64,000 bases of DNA from Rachicladosporium sp. CCFEE 5018 (lineage: Eukaryota > Ascomycota > Dothideomycetes > Cladosporiales > Cladosporiaceae): positions 333,596 through 397,595 of the forward strand of contig KZ111142.1 in the NCBI GenBank assembly GCA_002077045.2. The letters run 5' to 3'. Shown here in pieces: positions 23,416-35,013 of the stretch (its first letter is position 1; every line of letters begins with the position of its first letter). Made by a program: the position numbers and the translations under genes. The notes beneath the pieces were generated by a model. The model saw nothing but the letters and a program-made list of their open reading frames with translations. It ran no database searches and was not told the origin of the DNA.

Positions 23416-24507
23416 CTATTCAACATGATCGAGGCGGTCCAGCTCGACCCATAGTCCACACCCAGTATGTCTATACAACCCAGTCGAGGCTACTACCATC
23501 GACGAGACCCTTGAAATTATCGATATTGAAGTATGGTTCGAACTCGGAATCGTGCCTCTCGACAATGCTGTGACACATCTGTCAACGATGTATTGCATGG
23601 ATCCGAAGGTACATTTACGCCTTAGACACTCCTTCGTGTTCCTCCCAACAGACGTGTTCATTTCGCTGCCAGCGTCCGAGCTTCGTGATTGACCCCTTGG
23701 CCTCTGAAATTGATATCTCATCGACACATTGACCGTGTCTGCCCGTACGTTGGCCAGGAGCCACAGCGTGATCGTACTTAAGCCTAACTCACCGATACTG
23801 AGGCACTGAGGAAACGTGAGCGTGAGGTGCTTGGTCCGATGATCTTGGTTCCGGCGACTATCATCGCGCAAGAGCCTACCAAGTTGCTCTGCGACGGTCC
23901 CGGCGGCTTGATACCCTCGTCGCTCATTTCCAGCACGATGTTGGGTACCAAAGACAAGAAATCCAGATGGGACTTCCATACATGATCACTCGGAGCTTAG
24001 TATGCGCCGTTCATGACAAAGTGAAGGGTAGATTCCGTATGGAAGACTGGCAATTCCTCATCGCGAATCCGATGACGAGTCCCAGCAATCCTGGAGAAAG
24101 GCACCAAGCTGTGTCATCGCGTACAAACAAGTAACCACGGTCGCTGATCAAGACTCTGCGTGTACTTGCAGGGAAGACTTGCTCATATATTGTGATGACT
24201 GCAAGCCATTAGCATTGCGAAGTGCCTTCTGGATCGCTGGGGGTCGTATACGGAGTTCAGAGGGCAGACGCAAGAAATAGCAAGGCGAATCGTCCGTCGT
24301 AGCTTCATCTCTGGGCACTGTCAGGGGCGCCGATGGTCTGGAGTTCTCCCTTGGCAGTGTACACGAGATAGGGGGGCCTACACGAATCGTGCTCGGTGTA
24401 TCTATAGATAGTGACGCCTGAGACATCAAGGCCGACAACGTTTCCCTCTTGCAGACACCACTGCATTCCTGTTCATCCGTCTGCTCCCCATGACATTGGT
24501 GGGTCAT
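23416..24507 (-). pseudogene. Decayed F-box-like family member
   Basis: From the ATG at 24507 the minus strand reads a ~85-residue leader and then CYFLRLPSELR. A 5' splice site (GTATAC) and an acceptor (TTGCAG) lead to ITIYEQVFPASTRRVLI and LSPGLLG. There the frame shifts by one base, and the matching continuation RHRIRDEELPVFHTES soon meets a stop. Further pieces (KHLTLTFPQCL, LGLSTITLWLL) continue in another frame to about 23416. The order of motifs matches the intact gene at 22138-22993. At least two frame lesions make this a pseudogene in the given sequence. The 3' limit is approximate. Confidence 0.5.
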
Positions 24508-26751
24508 AGTGATGGATCTGCTGCATCATGCAAGGTAGTCCGGAATCGCCGCTCTGGTTCCCGAACACAGATGTAGGTCGCACAGCAGCTCGCAACCTGC
24601 AGCACATCCATGTGCTTCTCAATGGCTCGCTTGACGCACCAAGGCAGTATCTCATTTTTCCCCCGTGCCTTTTGTATCTCTCTCCTACGTTGCTCAAACA
24701 GAAGGAAATGGACACCATCAGCTTGGGCCAACATGGCGATGTCCTCCGACTATATCGCAGGAGCCAACGCCGCCTGAAACTACTCTTATCAACTGTAAGC
24801 GGCAGTAAGACTGGTCACATAACGAACGGCCGGCTGGTCGTACCTTCGTCCGCAACAGTATTCAACTCGACCACGACAGCACTCGCAATTATAGTTGCCT
24901 GTCTATGCATCTGTCCTCTGGCTCTCATGTTCGACCGCATGCGAGGCACCGGCCACGGCTGAGGCACAGGTCATTCGACAACATCGCCCGACTGGAATGC
25001 CGCTAGGGCATCTGCTGCTGATCCATCAAGCTCTCCAGCATTGATCCGACTTCTTCGATACACAACCGAGCCGTTCAACAGCAAACTTCATCTTGTCCTC
25101 TACATCCTGGCGTACGGGCCGCTACCATACCCTGCTCTCAACACATGTCGTCAACAGAAGCCTTCCAGAATTTCTCATGACTGGCTTGGGCGTTGCTGGC
25201 TCGGCAGCTTCTTGCGCCCGAGTCCCAGCTATGAACGGCGGACACGTCTTCGGCTTGACTCTCTGCGCCACGCTCAGCACAAGCACAGTGACCATTCTGA
25301 CTGGTGAGTACGTCGCACAACCGTTCGGGTGCTCGACTGTGTGGGCTGTTTGGGGTTCCGCCTCGATCTGGCGGGCACTGATGGCAGTGGGACTTTTGGA
25401 CCAAGCTATTGTGCCCATGCGCGAAACGACCGGCAAGAGCTACGCATAGCTCACCGGAGTGCTGCAACGTTGCTGGCGAGTGAGGTGGCTTGGGGCCAGC
25501 ATATACAGTCTAGAGTAAGACCCGAATTTGACAGGTTCATACTCATCAATGTCACGGCGTACTGTGTCGCTACGATGTATTACTGGGCCTTCTCAAAGCC
25601 GTCGGACAGGATTGCGCGGCGTACTGCGCGCTGATGAGGGGGGCTAAAAGCGTCAGACGCTGGAAGTCGGTGCTTGTCTATGAGCTCCTCCACGCAGAAC
25701 TCGATCTTCGCCGGCCTAGTCAACAGCAAAGGCACACGCCCGATTTCGAGCGCTACTTCTTTACATGCAATGACGCTTGCGGGATGTTTGGGCACTGGCT
25801 GCCGTCAAAGAAAGTCGCATATGCTATGTCTGGGAGGTCCTCATACTGGGTAGAGCTGCTTTGCGTGTTCAAGCAGGCAGCTCACACGGAATGGTGCAGG
25901 GCGCCATGGGGGTTGGAAGATTATCTGGCACTTGCGATTTCAGTGATCAGAATTTTGCACACGCACTAGAGCAAGAGCTAGAAAGCTAAGCACAAACCCA
26001 AAACTGTTCTCCAAGCAGAATGTAAGCAGAGACCTTCCACCCGATGCACCGCAGTGCCAATGCCAAGAGGCCGTCCGTAGCCCCTATCAGGCCGAAGCCT
26101 ATGCCAAATATGCAGCCTTCCAGAGCCCTTCACTCAGAGATCTATCGGATTTGAGCCACTCATGTACCGCAGAGGGCAAGTCGCTTTTGTACAGATATCG
26201 TCATCAGGATAAGGATATCGTAGCCGTCGTGTCTAGGGAAAGTGGGAAGGGAAGGGAGGATGTGTGTGTGCCCAAGAGAAAAGTCCAAGATGAGTGGGTA
26301 TATCCGGGAAACGCCGGTGATGTGTGATCTTGAGGTGTCGGAGACAGTGCACGTGCTGTGTGCCGCTGTCTGTGCTGACCGCTGTATCGTGTGCTGGTAT
26401 GAGGAGGAAGAGAGGAATCCGCAGGGTCAGAAGAATGTTGGTACAGCCAATGATGGCATCGTAATCCAGATCATGCTAATGATGTGATCGAGTGTAGGCA
26501 ATCGTAGCCCGAGGAAAGTGCTGGAAGTCCGAAAGAGAGAATGCTGTATCGAGAATGTATAATGTTGATCACCGTTGACATCGTGGAGCTCGTTAGAGCA
26601 CGCTTGATCTCACAGCGTTCATCAAAGTCATTCCGGTACATGTGCCCTCACGGTATAGTGTTGGTATGTTCCAGCCCGGGCGCCAGTCGGACATTACGAG
26701 TAGTGTGTGTGCTGCGTGGCAGCAAGGGACTTGCGAAGTGATATCACAGCT
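24508..26751. other. Gene-poor stretch with degenerate open frames
   Basis: This 2.2-kb stretch lies between the decayed F-box-like copy and the bHLH gene. Plus-strand frames at about 24721-24962 and 25093-25449 are hydrophobic in places (ALAIIVACLCICPLALMF; VFGLTLCATLSTS), but I could not chain them into a gene. Nothing else stands out. It may be a relic of a membrane-protein gene or non-coding DNA. Confidence 0.35.
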
Positions 26752-28590
26752 TCAAGTCCCAGCGCCATCATCGTAAGCACCAGCAACAGCATCCTGCTCC
26801 TCATCGCTGAACCGAGCCGGTCTGCCGTTGATACGCCACTGACTCTCATCGAAGGTGTACGACGTCTTCGAAGCGTCGTTGCAGTTCATGAGCGTCTCGA
26901 GGAAGGAAGCAGCATGAGCCAATACCTCAGCACGGGAAAGGCCGATGTTGCCATTGAGAAGAGAAGGCACGAGGGTCTCGAGCTCCTTGAAGTTCTGTTT
27001 CATGGTATTGCGGCGCTTCTGCTCGGAAGCGATATGGTTCTTGCGCTTCTGCTCATCGCTGAGGTTCGGGCGGGCACTCCTAGCACCGCTGCGACGGCGA
27101 CGAGCGGCAGTGGCGGCGTTCTCGCCGGAGCGTGGGGTAGCCGGCGAGCCGGTGTCGGAGCTGAGGGTGTCTGCGCGAGCAGCCGAGACGCGGGCGCGCT
27201 TTGCTGGGCGCTTGGTGGTGTGAGGCGGAGTAGGCAGTGGTGAGTCACCGTTATCGTCGATTGGCTCGGTCTTGTAGGTCTCGGTGGTATGGCGGGCCTT
27301 GCCACGAGCTGTGGGCGGCGTATTCTGCTTTGGAGCACCCTCCATCTGGCCACGCGAGCGCTTGAGTGTAGGCTGCACCGTCGTACTCATGTCGTAGTTG
27401 AGCTGTTGATACTGGTTGCCGTACTGTGTGTTGTCGAATGATTGAGTGTGAGGCCGTTGAGTCGAGGGCGAGGGCACAGTTTTGTATTGCCGCATCTGAC
27501 CGTTTGCCGTCACGTGCTGTCTGGTTTGCTGCTGTGCACCATACACTGCCTCATTGTCATGATAGCCCATGCTGGCACGTGACGAGACAGCAGCGAGCTC
27601 AGCCAATGGCACATTCTTGAGGTTGTTGCTCTTGTCGATATTCGGAGTGTACGCACGACCGTTGAAGCCGCCCTGGCGAAAGTCATCGTCGCTACCATAT
27701 GCAAGAGGTCCCGAACGCCTCTGCCCCGGGAATGGCTGATACTGCAGATGTTGGCTATACTGCTGCTGCATATATTGTTGCTGGTAGTTGCCGTGCGGAA
27801 CGTGGTTGTGCACATCTGGTATCGCAAGGTTCGATGCCTTTGACGGTTGCTGGACAACAGGCTGGGCCATGAACTCAGGCGTGTATGTGGCGGGCGGCAG
27901 TGCACGGCGGGCTCCTGCAGACTGCTGGAACGTATTCGCGGTTGGAGTCATGGGAGTGTTCGTGGCTGTTGACGATGTGCCATTGGATGCCATTGGGCTG
28001 GGGTCCTGACCGAGTCCAGCATGCACAGGCATGCCATTGCTATCCCACATCATGCCCGAATATGCACGCTGCATGTTGCCAGTATGATTGCCGGAAAGGC
28101 TTTGAAGGACTGAAGCTGCATGCTCGTTGGAGAACTGTGCAGCTGACCCTTTGTGTCCGAAGTGCTGCCGATCAAAAGTAGAGCTTTGCCCGTCCGGGTT
28201 GAAGTCTTGACCTTGCGAATCGTCATGAAGCTGTGCTGGCTGGTGATGGTTCGAAGTTTGAGGTTGATACTGATCGTCTTGTCCCTGTTCATTATTGCCG
28301 TACAAAGTGCCGCCGAAGTCGAAATCTGCTGCGAGAGCCTGATCGAAAGTGAACTGCTGGACACCATCGACGGTGTTCACCCCAAAACCCGCCAAGTCGA
28401 AGGTCTCCTGTGCATTGCTGTTGGTGGCGAGCGCCGGATCGTTCCAGAAGGTATCCATGGTGGAACTGTCGTGCTCGCTCAAAAGAGAGACATGATGGTC
28501 GCCGTGTTCGTTGTTGTTATTGGTAGTGGAGTGTGTGGTGTGAAGTTGATGTGGGATCTGGCCCAACAAAGCTTGAGTTACGTCTGTCAT
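26752..28590 (-). CDS. Basic helix-loop-helix transcription factor
   Basis: A single open frame of 612 aa from the ATG at 28590. The first ~430 residues are low-complexity, rich in Gln, Asn, Ser and His, typical of an activation region. A Pro/Lys/Arg-rich linker (TPPHTTKRPAKRARV) follows. The bHLH domain lies near residues 505-560: basic part KRKNHIASEQKRRNTMK, helix 1 FKELETLVPSL, loop NGNIGLS, helix 2 RAEVLAHAASFLETLM. The His/Glu/Arg pattern HIASEQKRR fits E-box-binding proteins. It is therefore a nuclear DNA-binding regulator; its targets cannot be told. There is no leucine zipper after helix 2, and the tail is acidic. No intron is needed. Confidence 0.85.
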   Translation of the reverse strand: MTDVTQALLGQIPHQLHTTHSTTNNNNEHGDHHVSLLSEHDSSTMDTFWNDPALATNSNAQETFDLAGFGVNTVDGVQQFTFDQALAADFDFGGTLYGNNEQGQDDQYQPQTSNHHQPAQLHDDSQGQDFNPDGQSSTFDRQHFGHKGSAAQFSNEHAASVLQSLSGNHTGNMQRAYSGMMWDSNGMPVHAGLGQDPSPMASNGTSSTATNTPMTPTANTFQQSAGARRALPPATYTPEFMAQPVVQQPSKASNLAIPDVHNHVPHGNYQQQYMQQQYSQHLQYQPFPGQRRSGPLAYGSDDDFRQGGFNGRAYTPNIDKSNNLKNVPLAELAAVSSRASMGYHDNEAVYGAQQQTRQHVTANGQMRQYKTVPSPSTQRPHTQSFDNTQYGNQYQQLNYDMSTTVQPTLKRSRGQMEGAPKQNTPPTARGKARHTTETYKTEPIDDNGDSPLPTPPHTTKRPAKRARVSAARADTLSSDTGSPATPRSGENAATAARRRRSGARSARPNLSDEQKRKNHIASEQKRRNTMKQNFKELETLVPSLLNGNIGLSRAEVLAHAASFLETLMNCNDASKTSYTFDESQWRINGRPARFSDEEQDAVAGAYDDGAGT

Positions 28591-30779
28591 ATGTCAGCGT
28601 TGACCTCCAGTGAGTGACGATGTCAAGCTGAAAGCTCGTGACAACTGACACGTCACTGGCCCGCCCTGCTCTCCGCCCTCGTGAAGCTGCGCGCTCCGCT
28701 TACGACTGGCCATGCTGTGGTGTATTGGGTTCAGCCCAATGGATATGGTGAGCGGTATGGTGATAGGTATGGTGGCAATACTGCAGTCTTGCAGAAGAAG
28801 GCGAGGATGCCACGAGTATGTGAGTTCGCGAGGATGAGTGGTGGAGTGTCAGTCAAGGTCGCCGTCGTCGTATGGGCAGGTGTATTGGCGGAGTGGTCTC
28901 GAAGAGGTGAATCGGTCGAAGGATCATGGTCTCCTCATGAAAGCACAAGGGAAGTGTAGCGACAGCGCTCTTGGACTCGATCTTCACACAACGGCCGGTT
29001 CACCCTATGGCGACAATATCCAGCCACTTGATATGTTGCTATTCTTTCGCTCCGAGTTCCACGTCGCTTATTGTGTGTCGCTTGCTATTGTCGATTCCTT
29101 GAAGTGAGGAAATCGTTTCGTTTCGGGTTGGGCTTTCGAGTCTCTTCGTTCCGTCGGCGACCGAATGAGTTCGGCTTAGGGGGTGGCAATGCTGAAGTCT
29201 TCGCTAGTATGGACCTTCGTGAAGCGTCTGGGATTTGTATACACTCGTCGCTTTGTTGAGATCAATTGCCCGTGTCTGCTGTGCAGTAGGAACACCTGAC
29301 ATGTGATGAACTGATGAGATTGACATGTGATGCTTGGGCATGTGAACGAGCTCGGATGAGCGGGCCGCTCCGCAGGAGAGTGTGGGGTAATCTGGCCGAG
29401 GATCAAATCGAGTCCCCATGCCCGCGAAAGGAACCAACATGAATCGCCTCCCTGTGTCACAGCTCGGCTTGTCAACAGGGCATCTGTACATTGTGAATGC
29501 TACTGGAGCTACGGAGGAAAGCGTACACCACGGGAGATACAAGGCTGACAGAGGGTACGAGATGATTACCAGCTGTGATTACTGAGTGTCGATAAGAGAC
29601 TGCTCACACAGAGTCCTGCTTCGAGATAATCCTCGCCAGTCGTGGTCCAGGAACACCAGGTGAACAGCCAGGCATTCAGCGCGGAATGCCGCAATTGCGT
29701 CGTGCGCTTGAACCGGTGTTGTTGAATCTGTGTAAATAGATCCAGCCTCGCGCTTGGATGCTCGGGAGCCTCACCATTCGGTATTCGTATTGAGATGAGG
29801 ATGCTTTCTGTTCTGAGGGTCTTTTGGGACAGATCCGCTCGTCTTGCAGATGGCCGATGATGCGTTGTCGCCTGTCGGCTTGTGCGTGAATGTCTCGGAT
29901 GCTGCAGCCTCGCTTCGGCATCGCTGGCCGTCCCCAGAGAATATAGGAACCCTGGCAATGACAACGTCCCGGGAACCGAGCAGTGAGCCACTGCGTGCAT
30001 ATGCATGCGTCTTAGCCGCTCACCGGTCTATATGCAACCGCTCGGGCGCGCCGACGACTTCCCGAGGCTAGTCGAGACTAGTAGGGTACCTTCTACGTGT
30101 AGCAGCGAGGTCTATCGGCCAGATCGCTCCAATTCATGAAGATATTATAGAGGAGAGATAGAAGTGAGTGAACAATGGTCTAAACGAATCGAATGTGAGA
30201 TTGCTCGAAGGTGACGGAATGATGCAAAACTCACATGCAGGTTGTCTCGCGCCCTGCTATAAGCGCCGAGTGTCGTGACAGACTTCTTGTTGCTTTTCCG
30301 GATGTGACATGTTCTTGTTAGACCATCTTCGCTATCGTGGCCTTTGCCTGAGCGATCGCGTACTCGTCAGCAACATTCGATCGCTTCTGTGCAGTGATCG
30401 TTCTGGAATGGCAACCGTTATCACCCAGCTTGTCGTCGTTGTGGTCCATTAGTGTCGGCTGTACGATCTCGCGAGGACCTTGAAGTAAACTGACTGCTCT
30501 CGCGGAAGTGATTACTCCATTGTGCCCTCTTGACGCGGACGAGCGCCCCTTGGTCCGTGGCGTGATAGTGATTTGCTGGCGGCCACGCGCACTCCGCACG
30601 CTAAGATAGCTTCCTACTTGAGTGGGTGTACTGGACAGAGCCTCAAGCCCTATGCAGGTTGATATAAAGCTAGTGCTAGAGTGAGTCAGTACTTCAACAG
30701 CTGATGATATCTTCAATCCTACTGCCCAGCAACAGACTCGGAACAGCAAATCATACAACGGAAAGAGACTGCATTGAGA
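28591..30779. other. Divergent intergenic region, bHLH and C2H2 genes
   Basis: About 2.2 kb between outward-facing regulators. Open frames of 60-150 codons occur on both strands (the longest on the minus strand at 30318-30758, with a TTG instead of ATG at its head). None carries a motif or convincing splice pattern. Long upstream regions are common for regulatory genes in filamentous fungi. Confidence 0.45.
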
Positions 30780-31631
30780 ATGTCAAGCTCACGGGGTAGT
30801 AGCACGGACTCGTCCCAGTCTACACTCACTGGCGCGACCGAAGCGAAAGAAACTCGCAGAGATAGCGCGTATGCTACCAGTCCGGCGCTTGACAGCTGGC
30901 GATCGGAACAGAACAGATTCACAGCATTCGCCGCACAAGGCTATCGTTTCTCATCAGGTCCGGAGGGCAAACCCAGGCACTGTCCATCCTTATTCACCGA
31001 TGCGAGGTCAGTGGCAAGGGCCTTCGATGCTGAGCTTGCGATATTGTCCAGCGATGGAGAGTCAATGCCATCTCTCGATATGCAAAGCAGAACCATCAGT
31101 GAATTGATCATCGAGAGCCGAGCAGCCCAGGCGGCTGTGCAGGACGGAGGGCTCGATGAAGAGGGTCGAGTCATCTCCTATGGCCTAGCTTCGATTCAAG
31201 CACCGACTGGCATCGTATGTCTCTTCGACTTCCTCGGGTGCGCTAAGCTCTCGGAGTCCATGTCCAGGTGGAACAAACACAGCAAGTCCCATCTGGGAAG
31301 CCAGTCGCCGCCGACCGAGATGAAGTGTCCTGTCCGTGCATGCACACAGACCTTCCAAGCAGACGACGGCGAGGTCACCTGGAGCGATCGATGGTCTCAT
31401 ATCAAGGACTCGCATGACCTGGAAGAGATGGCCAATATGTCATCGTCGCTCGATACGGTAATGGTCCAGCATCTTTACAACAAGGGCATCATCGACCGAG
31501 CAGTTGTGAAAGAGCTGCGGACGCATGGCCGTTTAGGACTCGACAGAGCCAGTGTGGTGACATCGCAAAGCGAGAGCAGCCATCGACGTCGCGAAGGCGG
31601 AGAGCCGCGCTCTGGTCGTGCGCGGAGATGA
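30780..31631 (+). CDS. C2H2 zinc-finger-like protein
   Basis: An intronless frame of 283 aa from the ATG at 30780; the ORF is also open two codons upstream without an ATG. The N-terminal ~140 residues are Ser/Thr-rich and without a fold I recognise. Then come two finger-like units: CLFDFLGC followed by W-x-x-H-x-x-x-H (RWNKHSKSH), and CPVRAC followed by DRWSHIKDSH. This spacing matches a fungal class of divergent C2H2 fingers in which a conserved Trp precedes the first His. The C-terminal part is predicted helical (QHLYNKGIIDRAVVKEL) and ends in an Arg/Ser-rich tail. A nuclear regulatory role is likely by family, but neither DNA binding nor target is shown. Confidence 0.6.
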   Translation: MSSSRGSSTDSSQSTLTGATEAKETRRDSAYATSPALDSWRSEQNRFTAFAAQGYRFSSGPEGKPRHCPSLFTDARSVARAFDAELAILSSDGESMPSLDMQSRTISELIIESRAAQAAVQDGGLDEEGRVISYGLASIQAPTGIVCLFDFLGCAKLSESMSRWNKHSKSHLGSQSPPTEMKCPVRACTQTFQADDGEVTWSDRWSHIKDSHDLEEMANMSSSLDTVMVQHLYNKGIIDRAVVKELRTHGRLGLDRASVVTSQSESSHRRREGGEPRSGRARR

Positions 31632-32035
31632 ACAAGGTCCAGATCATAGCCAGGAGAGCAGAGGAGAGGAATCATGGCAGAGAGGAGACAATCGAGATAC
31701 CCATAATGTTTGTATGTATGACATGATGCGGTCACGCGTCCAGGAGGTCACGGCGCGTGTGTGGTCACACAAAGCGGCCTTAGGCAAAAGGCACAACAGG
31801 AAGAAGGGACGACGACTGCACGACATGGGAGGGGTCAGGTATTGGCATGTATTTTCTACTTCTACCTATATGCATACGATGACTCAATTGCCTTCTTCCA
31901 AAGGCGAGGCGAACCACTCTAACGCGACTACCACGCGCGCGTAGCGTGCTTTTTCAGGCGTGGCGGTGCTTCCTGCCGAAGCGGGCTAGCCGTGAGAGGC
32001 CGCCTCGACGCTATGAAGCCTTCCCATACAGCGTC
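31632..32035. other. Intergenic, convergent 3' ends
   Basis: 404 bp between the 3' ends of the C2H2 gene and the peroxisomal ABC transporter. I see nothing in it beyond presumed 3' UTRs. Confidence 0.5.
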
Positions 32036-34272
32036 TCAACCCGTCCCAGCTTCCAACTCCCCAATCCTCCTCTCCACCTCCCCTACACCCTTTAACAACC
32101 CCTCCAGCTCCTCCCTCTCATCCTCTAACGCCAACCTCTTCTCCGCCTCAAGCCTCCCAAATACATACCCTCCAACCCCATCAAACTGCAGTATATACCC
32201 GTGATATCGCCACAGACTCCTCCGATGACTGACAGTCATTAGCGTGATCCCGCGCCGCTTTGCTTCGGTGTACATGATCTGCTCGGTTTCGGCGGTGACG
32301 CTGGAGGTGCATTCGTCGAGGATGGCGTACTTTGGAGAGTGGTAGAAGAGGCGGGCGGCTGCGATGCGTTGTTGGTTGCCAGTTGAGAGGAGTGAGGGCC
32401 ACTCGGCAACTGTGTCGAGACCTGTTGGGGAGGGAGTGGAGGTGGAGCTAATGGGTTTGTTGAGTTGCGAGTCCAGGAGGTTCTCGATGCCGAGGACTTT
32501 GAGGATCTCCATAAGGTCGTCATCGGTGACGCCTCTCTTGCGCATCTCGTACAAGCCATCTGGGTAGAGGATCTGTTGACGCAGTGTGCCTTTGCTAAGG
32601 TAGGGACGCTGCGGAATGTAGAAGATGTCTTCGGCTGGAGGCTTGCGCACTTTGCCGCCGTAGACTGGCCAGAGGCCACCGAGGATGCGGAAGAGACTTG
32701 ACTTGCCGCAGCCATTGGGTCCGACGATCAGGAGATGGTCGCCGGGACCAATGTGGAAGTTCAGACTTCGGACGAGGACATCACCGTTGGGTGAGACGAT
32801 GGGCACATCTTCAAATTTGATGTCTTCGCCTTCTTCTTCCTCACCACGACCGGAGAGAACTGCCGAATTCGCGTCCGTGGAGGCGGATGAGACGAGCTGC
32901 TTCTCAAAGTGACCCCGCTGCAGGTCCTTCAGCACTTCGAGCAGCGTGCTGACTCGGCTTGTGTAGCCTGCCAGTTGCGACACCTCCTTGTAGGAGAACA
33001 TCAGCCTGCCGAACGCGTCACTGCTTGCCAGTAATAATCGCCGACTGGTAATGAAGCTCTCCGTTCGATCTTTGCCACCTACTCCAACAGTGGCTCCAGG
33101 CACCTGGAAGAACACCGGTATCGAGCAGAGGAGCAACCCAAGCGCGCCCCAGAAGTATTTCACCACAAAGTCCTCCATCACGCCGTGATAGAACTTTCGC
33201 CGCAGTATGCGATTCACGTGCTTGATCAACGTGAAATATCCCTTGTCTAGTGTGTCTTTCTCCGCCTCATGCCCTGCTAGAAGTGCGATCTCTTCGCTGT
33301 AGTCGATCAATCGCGAATGCTGAAAGCGAATTTCGCCTTCTAGTCGAGCTTCCTCGGCTACGTACTTCCCGAACGGCGGTGTCAATGCGCGCATCAGACT
33401 TGCGCTCAGCTGGACCAGCAAGCTCATTGCAAACAGCCCTTCGCCACCTACGCTTCGGCTCAGACTCCAGTTGTAGATGATCAAATCCAATATGGGCTTC
33501 GACAAGCTGCCATAGAGCTCCGCAAGACTGTTCGAGAACCTGCTCACGTCCACTGTAATCAACTGATCGGCGTTCTTTATTCGATCGTCCAGTGCCGATA
33601 GTGTGTAGAAGGTCATCTCGTGCAGGTAGCGACTATGAACGTGATGTGTCAACCTCGTCCGATACCTCAACGCCAACGTCGTTTGATGCCATGATAGCTG
33701 CTTCACATCAGTCCTCTCTCCCTGTTTAACACAATTCGCACGTTCGTTCTCACCATCGAATTTGTGAACGTAGCCGGTACAGCTACGATCATCCACCACA
33801 CCAAGCCTTTCGCGAACTCCTTGCTCTTTCCCTTCACCAGACTACTCACCAGCCTGCCGTCCAGCTCCGCCACATACAGACTGATCAGAGTCCGCAACAC
33901 AAGAAACACTGAGTAGCTCCCAAGTAGCCTGGCTTCTGTACTTCGCCATCCTGGAACACATATTCGCAGCAATCTTCCCAGACTGCGAAAGAACTCCCTG
34001 TTCAGCTCGACCTTCTTCCTCCCTGTCGTCTCGGAAGCAGCGGGTGCTGTGACCGCACCTCGTTTCCGGGCTGCGACAGCTCGGGCACCGGCGGCTTTCT
34101 GCTCCTTGATCGTATTGCGTATACGGGTTGTCACTACCAGGAAGAGAGCGAGGTAGATGCTGCGCGACACTCGGGTGCGATTCGCAAGGTACAGGCGCGT
34201 AAGGTCATTGAGAAGCTCTTTGAGGGAGCGGGTGGAGAGCTTATGGAGAGGAGCAGGGATATGGACGGCCAT
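32036..34272 (-). CDS. Peroxisomal half ABC transporter, ABCD family (Pxa2/PMP70-like)
   Basis: Two exons, 33754-34272 and 32036-33697 (intron 33698-33753), encode 726 aa, the usual length of an ABCD half transporter. The membrane half shows SLYVAELDGRLVSSLVKGK, SALDDRIKNADQLIT and TPPFGKYVAEEARLEGEIRF, and an EAA-like motif SEEIALLAGHEAEKD near residues 306-320. All are hallmarks of peroxisomal fatty-acyl transporters. The nucleotide-binding half has Walker A GPNGCGKSS (about 499-507) and Walker B YAILDECTSS (about 630), with the H-loop VSHRRS. Family knowledge: two half transporters pair to bring long-chain acyl-CoA into peroxisomes for beta-oxidation. Oddities: the signature motif reads LSTGNQQR where family members normally have LSGG, and a short Ser/Thr/Pro insert (SSTSTPSPTG) precedes it. 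No second ABCD partner is seen nearby. Confidence 0.9.
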
Positions 34273-35013
34273 GATGGATGAGGGATGCAGCGGTCGAAGG
34301 TCGCCAGTCGACGACGCTACCTGGGATCGCAGATGTGGCGTGGACGACTACATGTAGCTCGTCAGGTACACGTACCTTCCGCTTGCACATGATATATCTA
34401 GTCTTGACATGTGCCAGGATGGGACCTCGGTGTGCCGGAGAATTGATCTTCCTTGCGCCGGCTGACATGACAATGGGCTTGGAAGCAGCGCCATTCGACC
34501 ATCCTTCCGTCGCGTCTTCCAATGGGATTCAGCAGCCTTCACAATGCTGGCACAAGTCGATTGCTGTGACGGAGGCGTGCATGGCGTCCGTCTCGGTACT
34601 TCATTACGAGATTGAGGGCGCCGATGGAGCTGTCTCCTCCAGTTCCTCCCGGGTCCGGCCTAGGTCGATGGAAGTGTCGCTGGATTGCCCCAAAGTCGCG
34701 ATCAGCACGCGGAATCGTATTAATTGCGTCTAGCGCGAGCAATTGCCTCGATCTGCACTCGTGTAAGTGGCGGGCTACAGGTATAGCCGCTGACAATCAA
34801 GGTCTGATGCACTGAGGTAGCACGTCGCGTACTTCATGTCCACATTCACTTCATTCACCTCCTTCACGCTTGCAGTCAGGCCGTTCCTTCCTTCTGTTGT
34901 TCATGCATTGACTTGTAGCTTCCTTGTCTGGTGATCTGAACACCTCCCGTTAGTCGAGAGTTGCATCGAATCCCCACCCACGGACCGAACACTTAAACAC
35001 TTCAGCCGCTCAG
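34273..35013. other. Intergenic, divergent promoters
   Basis: 741 bp between the start of the peroxisomal transporter (minus) and a decayed F-box-like gene (plus). An open plus-strand frame at 34278-34733 has no recognisable content and I do not call it. Confidence 0.45.

Noticed and set aside
30318..30758. 146-codon minus-strand frame before the C2H2 gene
   Set aside because: It starts at TTG and not ATG, has no motif, and lies in the expected promoter.
34278..34733. 151-codon plus-strand frame upstream of the peroxisomal transporter
   Set aside because: It sits in a divergent promoter, with no domain and no splice or start support.
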